From Saccharomycopsis fibuligera x Saccharomycopsis cf. fibuligera (taxonomy: Eukaryota > Ascomycota > Saccharomycetes > Ascoideales > Saccharomycopsidaceae), in NCBI GenBank assembly GCA_001936135.1, contig CP012813.1, forward strand, positions 1,240,001-1,304,000: DNA of 64,000 bases. Reading direction: 5' to 3'. The notes beneath the pieces are model-generated. The model did not search any database. It had not been told where the DNA came from and saw only the letters and a list, made by a program, of their open reading frames with translations. Shown here piece after piece: positions 20,719 to 32,600 of this stretch (the first letter of the stretch is position 1; each line of letters begins with the position of its first letter). The translations under genes were made by a program, and so were the position numbers.

Positions 20719-22999
20719 GAATGGTTATTTTATATTCCCATTTACAAATACATCAATTTTGCGCAAAAATCATCGAGAGATTATCAGTTATTTAGTTGAA
20801 GAATTATAGGCTATCGCAATTTTCTCAAGCATACACTCAAGATTGATTGAGATATACTGTAATACAAGTATAAATTGTCATCATATTTGGCAAACAAATA
20901 AATTAACTGCGTTCGTTATATAGCGGAAAAGATAATAAAAAGGTAAGAGACAAAAAAAAAGAAAAAAAAAGAAAAGAAAAGAGCATCATTGAAAATTTTT
21001 TCTTCATTTTCTTTTGCTTAGATATTGCGTAAACTTCAGTTAAGCTAATAACCCATATAACATGAACACGACATCTTGTTAATGATTTATAGTTTATGAA
21101 GTTTAAAGCTTATAGAAGGTCTGGTGAACGGGTTTTGATAACCAAGAGAAAAATCCGGTATCATGGGAGATACAGTTATACTAAATCAGTACTATAGTAA
21201 CTTCACTAACTACAACATAGGATAGGAAAATCTCTTCAGAAGTTGTCGAATGGAGCGTAATGATATGGACAACTTATTAGCTAAAATTAGCAAAGATGTA
21301 ATTATCAAACTACGATAGTACCATATAGTAGTCCAAAGAGATCGCGATGTGCGGCCGATCAGCGATCGCTGCCGAAAAACCACTTGAACGTGCCACGTGG
21401 TGGTTATTGTTTTCTTTTTGTACGTTTTTTCTTATTTCATACTGGAAAATTTTCATTTTTCCAAACTGAAGTGCGTGTGTTTCTGTTTTGTTCTTGCCTA
21501 ATTGGCACAACATTGCATATATACAAGAGAAAAGTAAACAAACTGCCAAATAGCAACAAATCAAAAAAAAAAAAGGAACAAGAAAAAAAAGGCAAAAGAT
21601 GCGTGAAGTAGACACGAGAGAAAAGTAAAAGCAGGAGTTTAACGGGTGATGATATGTAAAAATAGAATGAGGGGATAAGGGGGAGTGGGCTATTATAAGA
21701 ATAGGAAAAAGACAAAAAGACAAAAGTAGGTTTCAGCAAGCTCGTAAATGCATTTGAAGAAGAGGAGGAGGAGGTGGCGTAGTGGCTGAATGTAGTTGAA
21801 CTAGGAAAACCCGTAAGCAAATTACTGAGGAAGTGGTATAAAGCCAAAAAAGCGAGTAATTTGAACGAATGAGGAAGGATTATATAGCATGTGGAAAGAG
21901 AATAAAAAGAAATTACAACAACAAGCTCAGCAGAAAGTGAAAAACGAAAAGAAAAGTAAACAAACAAGCCTTTAATGTTACGTTTATGTAAATAGGAGAA
22001 CCGAGACAGTTAGCGAAAGACACAACCATGAATATAAACCAGAACAGCAGAAAAAGAAACCTCCATAGCATTAGCATTAGTTAGTGAAACTGACTTAAAA
22101 AGAAAAGCCAGCAGTTAAGCAATGACACGAACACGGTAGCAGAAAAGCCATGGGGTAAGGTATAGCAATAGGATCTGCTATCTTGAAAAAGCGTATTCTA
22201 GTCTATAAGTATACGTAGTGGAAATGTACAAAGTAATATGGTACCAATTGCGACGGGCACTCAAAACTGCCACCGCGGCAGTAGCAGCAGCACGGAGGCT
22301 TATCGCTGACTGAGCGCGTAGCAGATGGCTTACACTGCCAGGAAGGGCACAGGTCCAAGCCAGGCTTATATCCACATATTCTATCTAATTTAGGTTGACA
22401 AGAGATACACCGTAAGAAAAATGTCCACTGATACAATAGATGCTATATGGCACCAAAGAATCTTGCACAAACAGCAGAAGATTCATGTTGCGAAAAATAG
22501 CCATCAACCTGTAGTGCTATTGTGAACGCCCAGCGCCCAGACAATACGTGCCAATACTCGATCTATCAATGGGAACAATTGCCAACGGGCAAAAAACCGT
22601 CTTGGTGGCAAGTTTGAATAGAAAAAAACAAAAAGCAAAATTTCTTTTTCTCTGTGCCAGGTGCAGCAGAAATATGCACACTGCCTCCCTTTGCTGCCGT
22701 ATAATGTATTAGCAGGCACAGTAACGCTTTAATAGGCGGTATAATGCGATAACACTGCCAGATACAGCAAAATAGAGCCGGGAAACCAATAAAATTGCTG
22801 AAAGACCATAGTTGAATACTACTGCCCTCAGATGTTTGATGCTGCATTTTTAAGGTTACCCGCTATCTTACTTTCCCTAGTTGGACGGTTGCATAACAGC
22901 CTGCATGCGCTTGGCTCTTTTTGGGAGGCTTGGCAGTGGTGTCCAGGCTGCAGTGCTTTTGCAGTTGTTTTTTGCAGCATGGGCTGCAGCATGATTTGT
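20719..22999. other. Spacer upstream of GAS1, with a polypurine-biased stretch
   Basis: No gene is supported. From about 21540 to 22120 the + strand is strongly purine-biased (runs of A, GA and GGA). This gives long but meaningless Phe/Leu/Ser-rich open frames on the minus strand. GCGATCGC (near 21362) and CCACGTGG (21393-21400) palindromes lie just before it. From 22250 the DNA is GC-richer and probably belongs to the GAS1 regulatory region. Confidence 0.4.
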
Positions 23000-23026
23000 C
23001 AAGCGTTTTTTTCAACTAGGCCGGAG

Positions 23027-23034
23027 TATAAATA
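23027..23034 (+). promoter_or_regulatory. TATA box, probable GAS1 promoter
   Basis: TATAAATA about 350 bp upstream of the GAS1 ATG, followed by the pyrimidine-rich stretch usual in promoters of highly expressed yeast genes. It implies a fairly long leader. Confidence 0.4.
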
Positions 23035-23382
23035 TCCAAAGCCAGACTGGCTTTTCACTGCCGCAGTGGTGGCCAGTCGTTTTCGGTTGTTTCCTCTTTT
23101 TTCTTTTCTTTTCGTTTTACTTGTTTACCTAGTGTCTGTTTCCTTAACCACTTCGTTCGCTTGTTAAGTCCTTGGTTGTTCAGTCGCTAGATATTTCAAC
23201 ATCAACTTCTTTTCTACCTTATAGTCAAACTTTTTGCTTAACTTTCCACTCTTTGTCCTGCTTGCCGGCCAAGAAAAAAAAAATCCTCAAGGACAATCAG
23301 ATCTCAATCTAAGAGCGTACAGTTATACTAATTAGTGCTAGTTCACTTATCACCAACTCAACATCCAATATCTATAAACAAT

Positions 23383-25044
23383 ATGTTCCTCAAGAACATC
23401 GCTTTGGCCTCTATGGCTGCCTTTACTTCGGTTACTATGGCCGCTAGTTCCACCTCTTCTAGTGCTGACAGCACCAGTTCCGGTTCTTCCACCGCATCCA
23501 GTTCTACTACTTTACCATCTATTGAAATTGTTGGCAACAAATTTTTCTACTCCAACAACGGCTCCCAATTTTACATCAAGGGTGTCGCTTACCAAGCTGA
23601 CTCTGCTAACAGCACCTCTGAGACTTTTGTTGACCCATTAGCTGACTATTCTACTTGTTCTAGAGATATCCCATACTTGCAAGAATTGGGCACCAACACC
23701 ATCAGAGTTTATGCCGTTAACGCTTCTCTTGACCACTCAAAATGTATGAATGCTTTAGAAAAAGCCGGTATCTATGTTATTGCTGATTTGTCGCAGCCAT
23801 CTCAGTCCATCAACAGAGATTCACCAGCTTGGACTCTTGATCTTTACGACAGATACACTTCTGTTATTGACATGTTCCACGGTTACAGTAACGTTATTGG
23901 TTTTTTTGCTGGTAATGAAGTTACCAACAACAACACCAACACTGATGCTTCCGCCTTCGTTAAAGCTGCCATTAGAGATTCTAAGGCTTATATGAAGAAG
24001 AAGAACTACAGAGCTATTCCAGTTGGTTATTCTTCTAATGATGACAGTGACACCAGAGTTCCAATGGCTGACTACTTTGCTTGTGGTGACAGCGACTCTG
24101 CTGCTGACTTTTACGGTATTAACATGTACGAATGGTGTGGTTCTTCCTCTTATAAGAGCAGTGGTTACCAATCCAGAACCGATGAATTTAAGAACTTGAC
24201 TATCCCAATCTTCTTTTCTGAGTATGGTTGTAACGAAGTCACTCCAAGAAAGTTCCAAGAAGTTGGTACTTTGTACGGCTCTGATATGGATGATGTCTGG
24301 TCCGGTGGTATTGTTTACATGTATTTCGAAGAAGAAAACAACTACGGTCTTGTCTCTGTTAGTGGTACCAAGGTCAAGACTCTCAGTGACTTTAACAACT
24401 TGAAGACCCAATTGGCTTCTATTTCTCCATCCACTGCTAAATCTAGTGACGTTACTACTTCTTCTGGTACTTTTGCTTGTCCAGCTACTGGTAGTGACTG
24501 GTCTGCTGCTACTTCATTGCCACCAACCCCAGATAACGACACTTGTGAATGTCTTTACCAATCCTTGAGTTGTGTTATTGACAGTGACGTTGATGAAGAT
24601 GATTATGCTGACTTGTACTCTTACATCTGTAATGAAATCTCTTGTTCCGATATTTCTGCTAACGGTACTAGCGGTAAATACGGTGATTACTCTTTCTGCT
24701 CTGCCAAGGCTAAGTTGTCTTACGTCATGAACAAATACTACAAGAAAAACGGTGGTAAGAGCTCAGACTGTTCTTTCGGTGGTTCTGCTTCCTTGAAGAG
24801 TGCTACTTCTGGTTCTTCTTGTTCTAGTGCTTTGAGTGCTGCTTCTAGTGGTTCTTCTTCTAGTTCTGACAGCAAAAGTTCCGACAGTGCTTCCTCCAGT
24901 TCTTCCAAGAGCAGCAGTTCTTCTTCTTCTAAGAGTAGTGCTAGCGTCTTGAAGTCTTCCATCAAGTTCACCGTCTCTGAAATTGCTTTAACCACTTTGT
25001 TGGGTGCTTCTTTCATTGGTGGCGTTTCTTTTGTTTTGTTCTGA
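23383..25044 (+). CDS. GAS1: GPI-anchored beta-1,3-glucanosyltransferase Gas1
   Basis: 553 residues from the ATG at 23383; the open frame starts 16 codons earlier at a GTG. Gas1 cuts and rejoins beta-1,3-glucan chains, elongating them in the cell wall. Order: signal peptide (1-20), a Ser/Thr-rich linker to about 45, the GH72 catalytic domain with the acid/base Glu in GNE (residue 179) and nucleophile Glu in FFSEYGC (residue 280), then a Cys-rich X8/CBM43 domain (about 380-480). A polyserine stretch and a hydrophobic GPI-signal tail close the protein. Identity to S. cerevisiae Gas1 (559 residues) is extensive, for example [16 protein letters not shown] and GNEVTNN. The Ser-rich insert right after the signal peptide is longer than in S. 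cerevisiae. Codon bias indicates high expression. Confidence 0.96.
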   Translation: MFLKNIALASMAAFTSVTMAASSTSSSADSTSSGSSTASSSTTLPSIEIVGNKFFYSNNGSQFYIKGVAYQADSANSTSETFVDPLADYSTCSRDIPYLQELGTNTIRVYAVNASLDHSKCMNALEKAGIYVIADLSQPSQSINRDSPAWTLDLYDRYTSVIDMFHGYSNVIGFFAGNEVTNNNTNTDASAFVKAAIRDSKAYMKKKNYRAIPVGYSSNDDSDTRVPMADYFACGDSDSAADFYGINMYEWCGSSSYKSSGYQSRTDEFKNLTIPIFFSEYGCNEVTPRKFQEVGTLYGSDMDDVWSGGIVYMYFEEENNYGLVSVSGTKVKTLSDFNNLKTQLASISPSTAKSSDVTTSSGTFACPATGSDWSAATSLPPTPDNDTCECLYQSLSCVIDSDVDEDDYADLYSYICNEISCSDISANGTSGKYGDYSFCSAKAKLSYVMNKYYKKNGGKSSDCSFGGSASLKSATSGSSCSSALSAASSGSSSSSDSKSSDSASSSSSKSSSSSSSKSSASVLKSSIKFTVSEIALTTLLGASFIGGVSFVLF

Positions 25045-25931
25045 TCGAGTTAGATATTATTAGAAATGATATAAAAAGAAAATGAAGATGCTTTTTTGTT
25101 AGAGCTGTCTTTTTATTTGATAATTTACTGAAATGTTTATAAATATTCGATAGTGATATAGATAATGAAGACACCTTTTAGCGATTACTGTATCTATAAA
25201 ATAATATTGCCTATAGTTTTAGCCCCTTTTTTTTATATATATATATTTATGATATTTTGTTTGTTTGTTTATTTGTTTGTTTGTTTGCTTTTTGTTGTTA
25301 TTTTATACTTACCATCTACTTCACATATACTCTAATCATTTTCGTTTTTAATTTGTTTGCGTAGTATTACAGCTGCAGCGATCCCTCTATCCATCGCCCA
25401 ATCGTCCCTCAATATCTTGATGCTCATCATTTGTCCCGAATCAATTGATATACTCGCAGCCCAAATTTTTTTCAGACTCGAAGCGCAATGACGCCTTTTG
25501 ACGCTCCACAATGCAGCATGACGAACCGAGCGCAGCACCAGACGAGACAGCGTGGAAGTCAGCTGACAGGCCCGATTTTTTCCTCGGGGGCAGTCAGAAC
25601 ACCGCCAGGCCTCATCACCAGGTGGTGGTGGAGCGCAGTGCTTCCCTGAGCAATAAATACATCCAGTTAGCGCCGGCTGCTAATTGCAACACCACTGGTC
25701 TTTTTTATCAGCTAACTCATTGTTACTTATTACTCTTTTTTCCTTATATTTTTTTCTGCTGTATTATCACTTGCTTTGTTTTGTTTCCTCTGATACCAGC
25801 AATCAATTGATTACTTATTAAATATAAAAGCAAACAAACAAGAGAAAAACACACATAAATCAATCACTCATAGAACAGCCTACTCGGCGCTTAACTGACC
25901 ATATAAAACAACAACTACAAAAATCTTGAGA
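25045..25931 (+). promoter_or_regulatory. Spacer and promoter region of PFK2
   Basis: The first half is the AT-rich 3' end of GAS1 with a GTTT-rich stretch (about 25257-25288). The second half is GC-richer and pyrimidine-rich, with TATAAAAG at 25823-25830, about 105 bp before the PFK2 ATG. No other gene is seen. Confidence 0.55.
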
Positions 25932-28853
25932 ATGGTTCAATTGAATAAACCATTGGTTCATGACGCAACATACTTTGCTGTCCTGACCTCCGACAGAGAA
26001 TTGTATGAGCAGACAAAGGCTTTTTACCACGACTTTTTGGGCTTTGAAGTCAAGTTGGAATCCCCAGACAACGATTACTGCTGGCTCTCCCATGCTGACT
26101 TCAGCGAAAACCCAAATCTACCAGTCACTGTTAAGCTCACTCTCGAACCCCGTATCAAGTTCTCCAAGCAACAAATCTACCATTTGATTCAAGACATTGA
26201 AACAAAAATTCATACGAATGACTGGCGTTCTCTCAAGTTGAGTTTTGTCTTCAAAACCGCTTCTATTAAAAGCATTTATGACAAATTTGTCAACCAAGAC
26301 AAGTTCTTCCATCAAATTAGACCAGATAATATCACTCCAGTGGAAATTTATGCTATTGATCCATTAGGTAATCTCATTGGGTTCACTGCAATCTTGAATA
26401 CTTTCTCCTCCAAAATTCCATCTCTAGAAACCACCAGTGCCGTGGCTCCTGCAATTGAAGATAGAATTAGCAAAAACTCAGCAAAAGAACTGCCAATTAA
26501 TGCACCACAACCATTAGCTGACAAAAGCCAAGCTCGTAACATTGGTATCATGACCTCTGGTGGTGATGCTCCAGGTATGAACTCCAATGTTCGTGCTATC
26601 ATTAGAACTGCTATTTATAAAGGATGCAAGCCTTTTGCCATTTATGAAGGTTACGAAGGTTTGGTGAAAGGGGGGCCTAAATTTATCAAAGAAATGACTT
26701 GGAATGATGTGCGCGGTTGGCTTCGTGAAGGTGGTACCAACATTGGTACCGCTAGATGCTTGGAGTTCCGTGAACGTAAAGGGCGTTTGCAAGCCGCTAA
26801 AAATTTGATTGAGGCTGGTATTGATGCGTTGATTGTTTGTGGTGGTGATGGTTCCTTAACTGGTGCTGATGTTTTTAGAGGTGAATGGCCATCTTTGATC
26901 GGCGAATTGCTTGAAACTAAACAAATCACTCAACAACAACATGACAAACATGAACATTTGAACATTTGTGGTACGGTCGGTTCCATTGATAATGACATGT
27001 CATCAACTGATGCCACTATTGGTGCATATTCTTCATTGGCAAGAATTGTGCAAGCTATTGATTACATTGATGCTACTGCTAACTCTCACGCTAGAGCTTT
27101 CGTTATTGAAGTTATGGGAAGACACTGTGGCTGGTTAGCATTAATGGCAGGAATTGCCACTAGTGCAGATTACATTTTGATTCCAGAAAAACCAGCAAGT
27201 TCTAGAGAGTGGCAAGATCAAATGTGCTCTATTGTCAGCAAGCATCGTGACCGTGGTAAGAGAAAGACTATTGTGCTTGTTGCTGAAGGTGCCATTAGTG
27301 CTGACTTGACTCCAATTAGTTCTAAAGATGTTGCTAATGTCTTGATTGACAGATTAGGCTTGGACACAAGAATCACCACTTTGGGCCATGTCCAAAGAGG
27401 TGGTACAGCTGTTGCTTATGATCGTATTTTGGCCACTTTGCAAGGGGTTGAAGCAGTGGAAGCAGTCTTGGAATGTACTCCTGAAACACCATCACCAATG
27501 ATTGGTATTGAAGAAAACAAAATTGTTAGAAGATCATTGGTTGAAGCAGTCAAATTGACCAAATCTGTCGCTGAAGCAATTTCTCAAAAAGATTTTGAAA
27601 AAGCCATGGGACTACGTGATACTGAATTTATTGAAAATTTGAACAATTTTATTGCCTCTAATTCTGCTGACCATAACAAACCAACTTTACCAGAAGACAA
27701 AAGACTCAACATTGCCATCATTAATGTTGGTGCACCTGCTGGTGGTATGAATAGTGCAGTTTACTCAATGGCGACTTACTGTATGTCCAAGGGCCATAAG
27801 CCATTTGCTATCCATAACGGTTTCTCCGGATTGGCTAAACATGGGGCCATTAAACCATTGAACTGGTTGCAAATCAGTGAATGGAACTCTCTTGGTGGCT
27901 CGGAAATTGGTACTAACCGTGCCACTCCAAATGAAACTGATTTGGGTATGATTGCCTACCATTTGGAAAGACACAACATTGACGGTTTAGTTATTGTTGG
28001 TGGATTTGAAGCATTTGTTTCTTTGCATGAATTGGAACGTGCCAGAATCAATTACCCAGCATTCAGAATTCCATTAGTTCTAATTCCAGCCACAATTTCT
28101 AATAATGTCCCGGGTACTGAATACTCGTTGGGTTCGGATACTTGTTTAAATGCATTAATGGAATACTGTGACATTGTTAAACAAAGTGCTAGTGCCACTA
28201 GAAACAGAGTATTTGTTGTGGAGATTCAAGGTGGTAATAGTGGTTACATTGCTACTTATGGTCAATTGATCGCTGGTGCTAATATTTCATACGTTCCCGA
28301 AGAAGGTATTTCTTTAGAACAGCTCGAAGCCGACATCGATGCTCTTAAGGAAGAGTTCAAACAAGATAAAGGTAAGACTAAGGCAGGAAGATTGCTTTTG
28401 AAATCCAAGAATGCATCAAAGGTGCTTAGCACTAAAGTTATTAGTGACATCATTAATGAAGAAAGTAACGGTAGATTTGAAGCAAGAACTGCTATTCCAG
28501 GGCATGTTCAACAAGGTGGCATTCCTTCCCCAATTGATCGTACTAGAGCTTCTAAACTTGCTTGTCGTGCAGTGCTGTTCATTGAAGCTCATGCTGAAAA
28601 ATTAGCCAAGGTGAAATACGATGAAGATTACGGCTCTTACATTGTGCAACAGTCGGATCAAGACGTTAATGAAATCTTGGAAACTGCTGCTGTGGTGGGT
28701 GTGAAGAGTAATAATATTGTTTATACTTCAATCGCTCATCTTTACGATTATGAAACTGAACTTAAGAGAAGAATGCCAAAGCAAGTTCATTGGAATGGAG
28801 TTAGAGAAATTGCTGACAGATTAGTTGGTAGAAAGAAGTTGCCAGCTCAATGA
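25932..28853 (+). CDS. PFK2: 6-phosphofructokinase beta subunit
   Basis: 973 residues from the ATG at 25932; a TTG two codons earlier is only a frame extension. It phosphorylates fructose 6-phosphate with ATP, the committed step of glycolysis, as part of the hetero-octameric eukaryotic enzyme. An N-terminal glyoxalase-like domain (about 1-180) typical of yeast Pfk subunits precedes two PFK halves. The first has GGDAPGMNSNVR, GGDGSLTGAD, the catalytic segment GSIDNDM and GHVQRGG. The second is the diverged allosteric half (VGAPAGGMNSAVYSM, GHVQQGG, PSPIDRTRA). Wording follows S. cerevisiae Pfk2 (959 residues) more closely than Pfk1. The active-site Asp of the first half is kept, while in the second half the equivalent region reads ATISNNVPGTE, as expected for the regulatory half. 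Confidence 0.95.
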   Translation: MVQLNKPLVHDATYFAVLTSDRELYEQTKAFYHDFLGFEVKLESPDNDYCWLSHADFSENPNLPVTVKLTLEPRIKFSKQQIYHLIQDIETKIHTNDWRSLKLSFVFKTASIKSIYDKFVNQDKFFHQIRPDNITPVEIYAIDPLGNLIGFTAILNTFSSKIPSLETTSAVAPAIEDRISKNSAKELPINAPQPLADKSQARNIGIMTSGGDAPGMNSNVRAIIRTAIYKGCKPFAIYEGYEGLVKGGPKFIKEMTWNDVRGWLREGGTNIGTARCLEFRERKGRLQAAKNLIEAGIDALIVCGGDGSLTGADVFRGEWPSLIGELLETKQITQQQHDKHEHLNICGTVGSIDNDMSSTDATIGAYSSLARIVQAIDYIDATANSHARAFVIEVMGRHCGWLALMAGIATSADYILIPEKPASSREWQDQMCSIVSKHRDRGKRKTIVLVAEGAISADLTPISSKDVANVLIDRLGLDTRITTLGHVQRGGTAVAYDRILATLQGVEAVEAVLECTPETPSPMIGIEENKIVRRSLVEAVKLTKSVAEAISQKDFEKAMGLRDTEFIENLNNFIASNSADHNKPTLPEDKRLNIAIINVGAPAGGMNSAVYSMATYCMSKGHKPFAIHNGFSGLAKHGAIKPLNWLQISEWNSLGGSEIGTNRATPNETDLGMIAYHLERHNIDGLVIVGGFEAFVSLHELERARINYPAFRIPLVLIPATISNNVPGTEYSLGSDTCLNALMEYCDIVKQSASATRNRVFVVEIQGGNSGYIATYGQLIAGANISYVPEEGISLEQLEADIDALKEEFKQDKGKTKAGRLLLKSKNASKVLSTKVISDIINEESNGRFEARTAIPGHVQQGGIPSPIDRTRASKLACRAVLFIEAHAEKLAKVKYDEDYGSYIVQQSDQDVNEILETAAVVGVKSNNIVYTSIAHLYDYETELKRRMPKQVHWNGVREIADRLVGRKKLPAQ

Positions 28854-29291
28854 TTTTTTTTGGATAACAAAATACTTTTAGTTGGCTGAACTGCAGCAAT
28901 TTTTCTCTTGTTTTGATTTTTTACTCCGAATAACGATTATGCTTACTTGCTTTCTTTCATTTTTTCATTTCTGTTATCTTTCTTTCTTTTTCGTTGTTTT
29001 TGTTTTTGTTTTTCGAATCTTGTTATTATTTACTGTATTTATTGAAGTCTATATAAAATTTGCACCATTGTAACACATGTCCCTTTCTGTATCTGTGTTA
29101 TTTTTTGGTTAGCGTAGCTGAAATAAAGAGCTAAACGCACTTGTTTAGAAGTGATCGATCCAATAAGTTGTTGCTCGCTCTTTAAAAGCAACTTATGATC
29201 ATAGACATTTACCAGTACATGGCCTTACAGATATTTATTGAATAAGTCCAATATAAATGTTACCTTCAAATATTATACAATAATTTAATGG
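28854..29291. other. 3' region of PFK2
   Basis: AT-rich, T-rich DNA between convergent genes. No gene is seen. Confidence 0.5.
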
Positions 29292-29467
29292 AAATAAAAA
29301 TAAAAATAAAAATAAAAATAAAAATAAAAATAAAAATAAAAATAAAAATAAAAATAAAAATAAAAATAAAAATAAAAATAAAAATAAAAATAAAAATAAA
29401 AATAAAAATAAAAATAAAAATAAAAATAAAAATAAAAATAAAAATAAAAATAAAAATAAAAATAAAA
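29292..29467. repeat. Perfect (AAAAAT)28 hexanucleotide array
   Basis: Successive T residues occur exactly every 6 nt from 29295 to 29463 with no interruption. It lies between the 3' ends of PFK2 and SPC105. The long open frames it creates (Ile-Lys or Tyr-Phe repeats) are artefacts of the array. Confidence 0.98.
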
Positions 29468-29530
29468 GTAGAAAAAGACCCACAAAAACCAAAATAATGC
29501 CCTTGAAGAAAATTTGAAATAAAAAGTATT

Positions 29531-29578
29531 TAAAATAAAAAATAAAATAAAAAATAAAATAAAAAATAAAATAAAAAT
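29531..29578. repeat. 12-nt A-rich tandem repeat
   Basis: About four units of AAAATAAAAAAT, 60 bp beyond the hexanucleotide array and 40 bp from the SPC105 stop codon. Confidence 0.85.
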
Positions 29579-29620
29579 ATCGGGAAAGATCAAAATAGAA
29601 ATTTTACAAAAAAGAAAGCT

Positions 29621-32600
29621 TTATGCATTCACTGAAACTTCTGAAGAGTCATTGGTAAGGGTCATAGAGCTAGCATTAGCTGCATTGTTATCGTCTAAGA
29701 TATCGTCAATAAAGTCAACTGTCAATTCCATCTTGACAATTTCGCGTGAAAATCCTTTACCTACTTTTAGATTGACCAATAACCTACCATCCTCAGTAAG
29801 TTTAATCTTGGCTCTTGATTTAATTGTTAGAAAGTAAAGTTGAATGAATGTTGTTTCAAAACCCTTGATGGCTTTGCGGAAAAACTGGAGAACATCTAAA
29901 ACGTTTGTAAAATTTCGCGCAGAATCCTCTTTTGAGCAGCATTCAGTGAAGCTGTGTTTGAAAAATTCAATCAATGTAGCATTCAAATTACGGCAGTTAT
30001 TGATATCTGCATCATAGATTTTTTCATTGAGTTTGAAATTTTTTCCAAATTCGAACTTGAAGCTGTCAACTGCGCTCAAATTGTTATAATCAAATGACAC
30101 TTCCACATTGTTGTTTTTCTCTTCCTCATCCCTAGCACTGTTAGCAAATGCGTTACTTAAAGCAATACTCTTGCGTACAGAGGAACGTCTGCTTAATTTA
30201 CCACTTAGTGCAGGTCCCAACAATGCAGTTTCATCATAAGAATTTAGCAATAATCTCAACGTAATAACATTAGTTGTCGAATCGATCTTGATTAATTTCA
30301 ACCCAATTTGCTTTATTAAACCTTCGACCTTATTTTGGAGTTTGATAATTTCTTTTGATTCCAAGCTATTAGATACCTCGTACTCTTTTTTGCTTTTGCT
30401 CAATTCTTCTTGTATTGCTGCAATTTGTCTAGTTTCATTTTCTATTTGTTGCACTATAGAATTGGCTTGATATTGGTGATTTTCCAAAATTTTTTGATTT
30501 TTCATTAAATCCTCAGTCACATTTACCAACTCTTTGCGCAACTTCAAAAGCTCATCTTTTGCTGTGTTATTTTTTTTTAAAAAGTCATTTTGAAACTTTA
30601 ATTGATGTAAACGTTTCTCAATTTCCTGCAGTTTGCGTACCAACTTACTATTTAGATTTTCAAACTCATTCAATTTTTTATCAAGAATTTTTTTATCACT
30701 GTTTAGGTCTTCTAAGCGCTTTTCAATTATGTCCACTATATCATCAATGAGTTGCTTTTTCCAAGAGTACCAATCATACTGAGCCTCTAGTTTCGCGTAG
30801 TTTTTGCTGATATGAAACTGCTCAATCATACTACTCTTCACCTCAGTATCAGATGTAAAAAACTCCTTCATAGTGGCAGGGTTTTCTTCAGCAATTTCCT
30901 GGGAGAGCTGGTTGAAAAATAACTGGCCTTCCTTGATATATTTTTTCAACTCTTTACAACCATATGTTAAAAGCTCAAGAGTTGAAAGTTGCTCATTGCT
31001 TTTGCCATAGTCCAATTGTGTAGGCTCTTTGACTTCTTTTCCCTGTGGCGGCAATAAAGATGTAGACATAATTGTTGAATGAACCATATCATCAAAAAAT
31101 TTCAAGTTTATTTCTTCCAAAAACTTTTCAATAGTGGCAGGCTCATAATTGTCGTCAATTTGGCTATCTTCCACAAGATCTTCCACATTCTCATCTTCAG
31201 AGATTTGCTCCAAGTTGTTGCTATTAGGAGGCTCAATAAACGGGTTATCTAAATGCGTAGTCTCAGCATCGTTGCCATCAGCTGCACTTCCTATTGAGTC
31301 ATTTATCCTGCTATCCTCCTCTTGAATTGTCCCAATTACTCTTGTTTCTAAAGTGCCAAAGCCGATGGTTTTTCTCTTGGATGATCTGCCTTCAGATTTA
31401 TCGCTTTTTCTTCGTTTTTGAATAGGGTTATCAAGGTCAAGGCTAGGCATAGCAGGCAAACTCAATCGTTTCCTTTTACCAGGAATACCCAGTTTTAGTA
31501 TTTGTTGATCCTTGAAGTTGAGTGCCGGGAGTTTAGGAATGCTGCTGGTTCTCACTGGGGAACTTTCTCTGTTATTTCGATCTTCAGCCAAAGCTTTCCT
31601 CAAAGGCGAAGTATTTAATTGAGAAGGAGAAGGCAATTTTCTTTCATTAGCTTTTCCCAAAATCTCGCGCTGTCTCTGAGGAGAACAACTAAGTCTTCCA
31701 TCATCATTATCTTGACTGTCATCAACAGGACTGGAACCAAAATTGAGTTTTATTGGGCTGTTAACCCTTTCTGGCGAGGTAAAGAGATCCTGCTGCTGCT
31801 TTTGTTGTTTGCCATCCAATTCAATATGTTCATGTTTGTTATTGTCATTATCTTCAGATCCATCGTCTTTTATTGGTGATGATGTAATTGGCGCCGATTG
31901 GCCTAACATACTGTTGGCAATAGTGTTAGAAATTGTTTTTTCATCGGGATATATGTCCGAATCTTCTTCTTCTTCTTCGTCATCCTCGCTCAATTTCGCA
32001 CTATAATCTGGTATGGTCTGATCCTTATCATTATTCAAGATCCGCTTTCCTTCTTGACCACGTTGGTTATCCAAAGTTGCGTTTATCTCTGGGCGTATTG
32101 TTCTATCAGCCTCGTCAACGGGAGTATCTCCTGGCATTATGGTTTGGTTAGCTTCTTCTAATTCAGCGTCTTCCAGAAGAATTCTTTCATCACCTTCATT
32201 GCTATGCATAATTTGAGGAGCAGCATCAACAGTTCCTGAGATTTCGTTAGTTGTGTCTGGGGTCTCTGCGACTGTTTGCTTAGCTGTGAGGATTGCTCCA
32301 TTTATAGGCTTAGTCAACTGCATTGTGCTTTCCTCGGGTTCTTGGTCATCGTCATATTCCTCTTCGTCTTCTTTTTCACCATCTGGGCTTTCTTCAGTTC
32401 GCCCCTCTGACATTTGAACTCTATTCCTGATAAATTTATTAATCATACTAACGTTTTGAAATTGTACAGGATCCACACTTGGCAAAATTCTTTTTACGTT
32501 TGCAACTGGCTTTGTTAACTCCATGCTATGCTCATCCTCATCTTCTTGCTCACTTTGCTCATTAATTCCATTACCGCTACTTGGAGGTTTTGGCAAAGCT

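Noticed and set aside
21437-21967. 176-codon minus-strand frame
   Set aside because: Begins at a TTG and consists of Phe/Leu/Ser from polypyrimidine sequence; the length follows from base bias.
25303-25312. ATACTTACC resembling the 5' end of U1 snRNA
   Set aside because: Nothing downstream resembles U1; it lies in the GAS1 3' flank.
29285-29593. Long open frames coding Tyr-Phe, Leu-Phe or Ile-Lys repeats
   Set aside because: They are translations of the (AAAAAT)n array in different frames, not genes.
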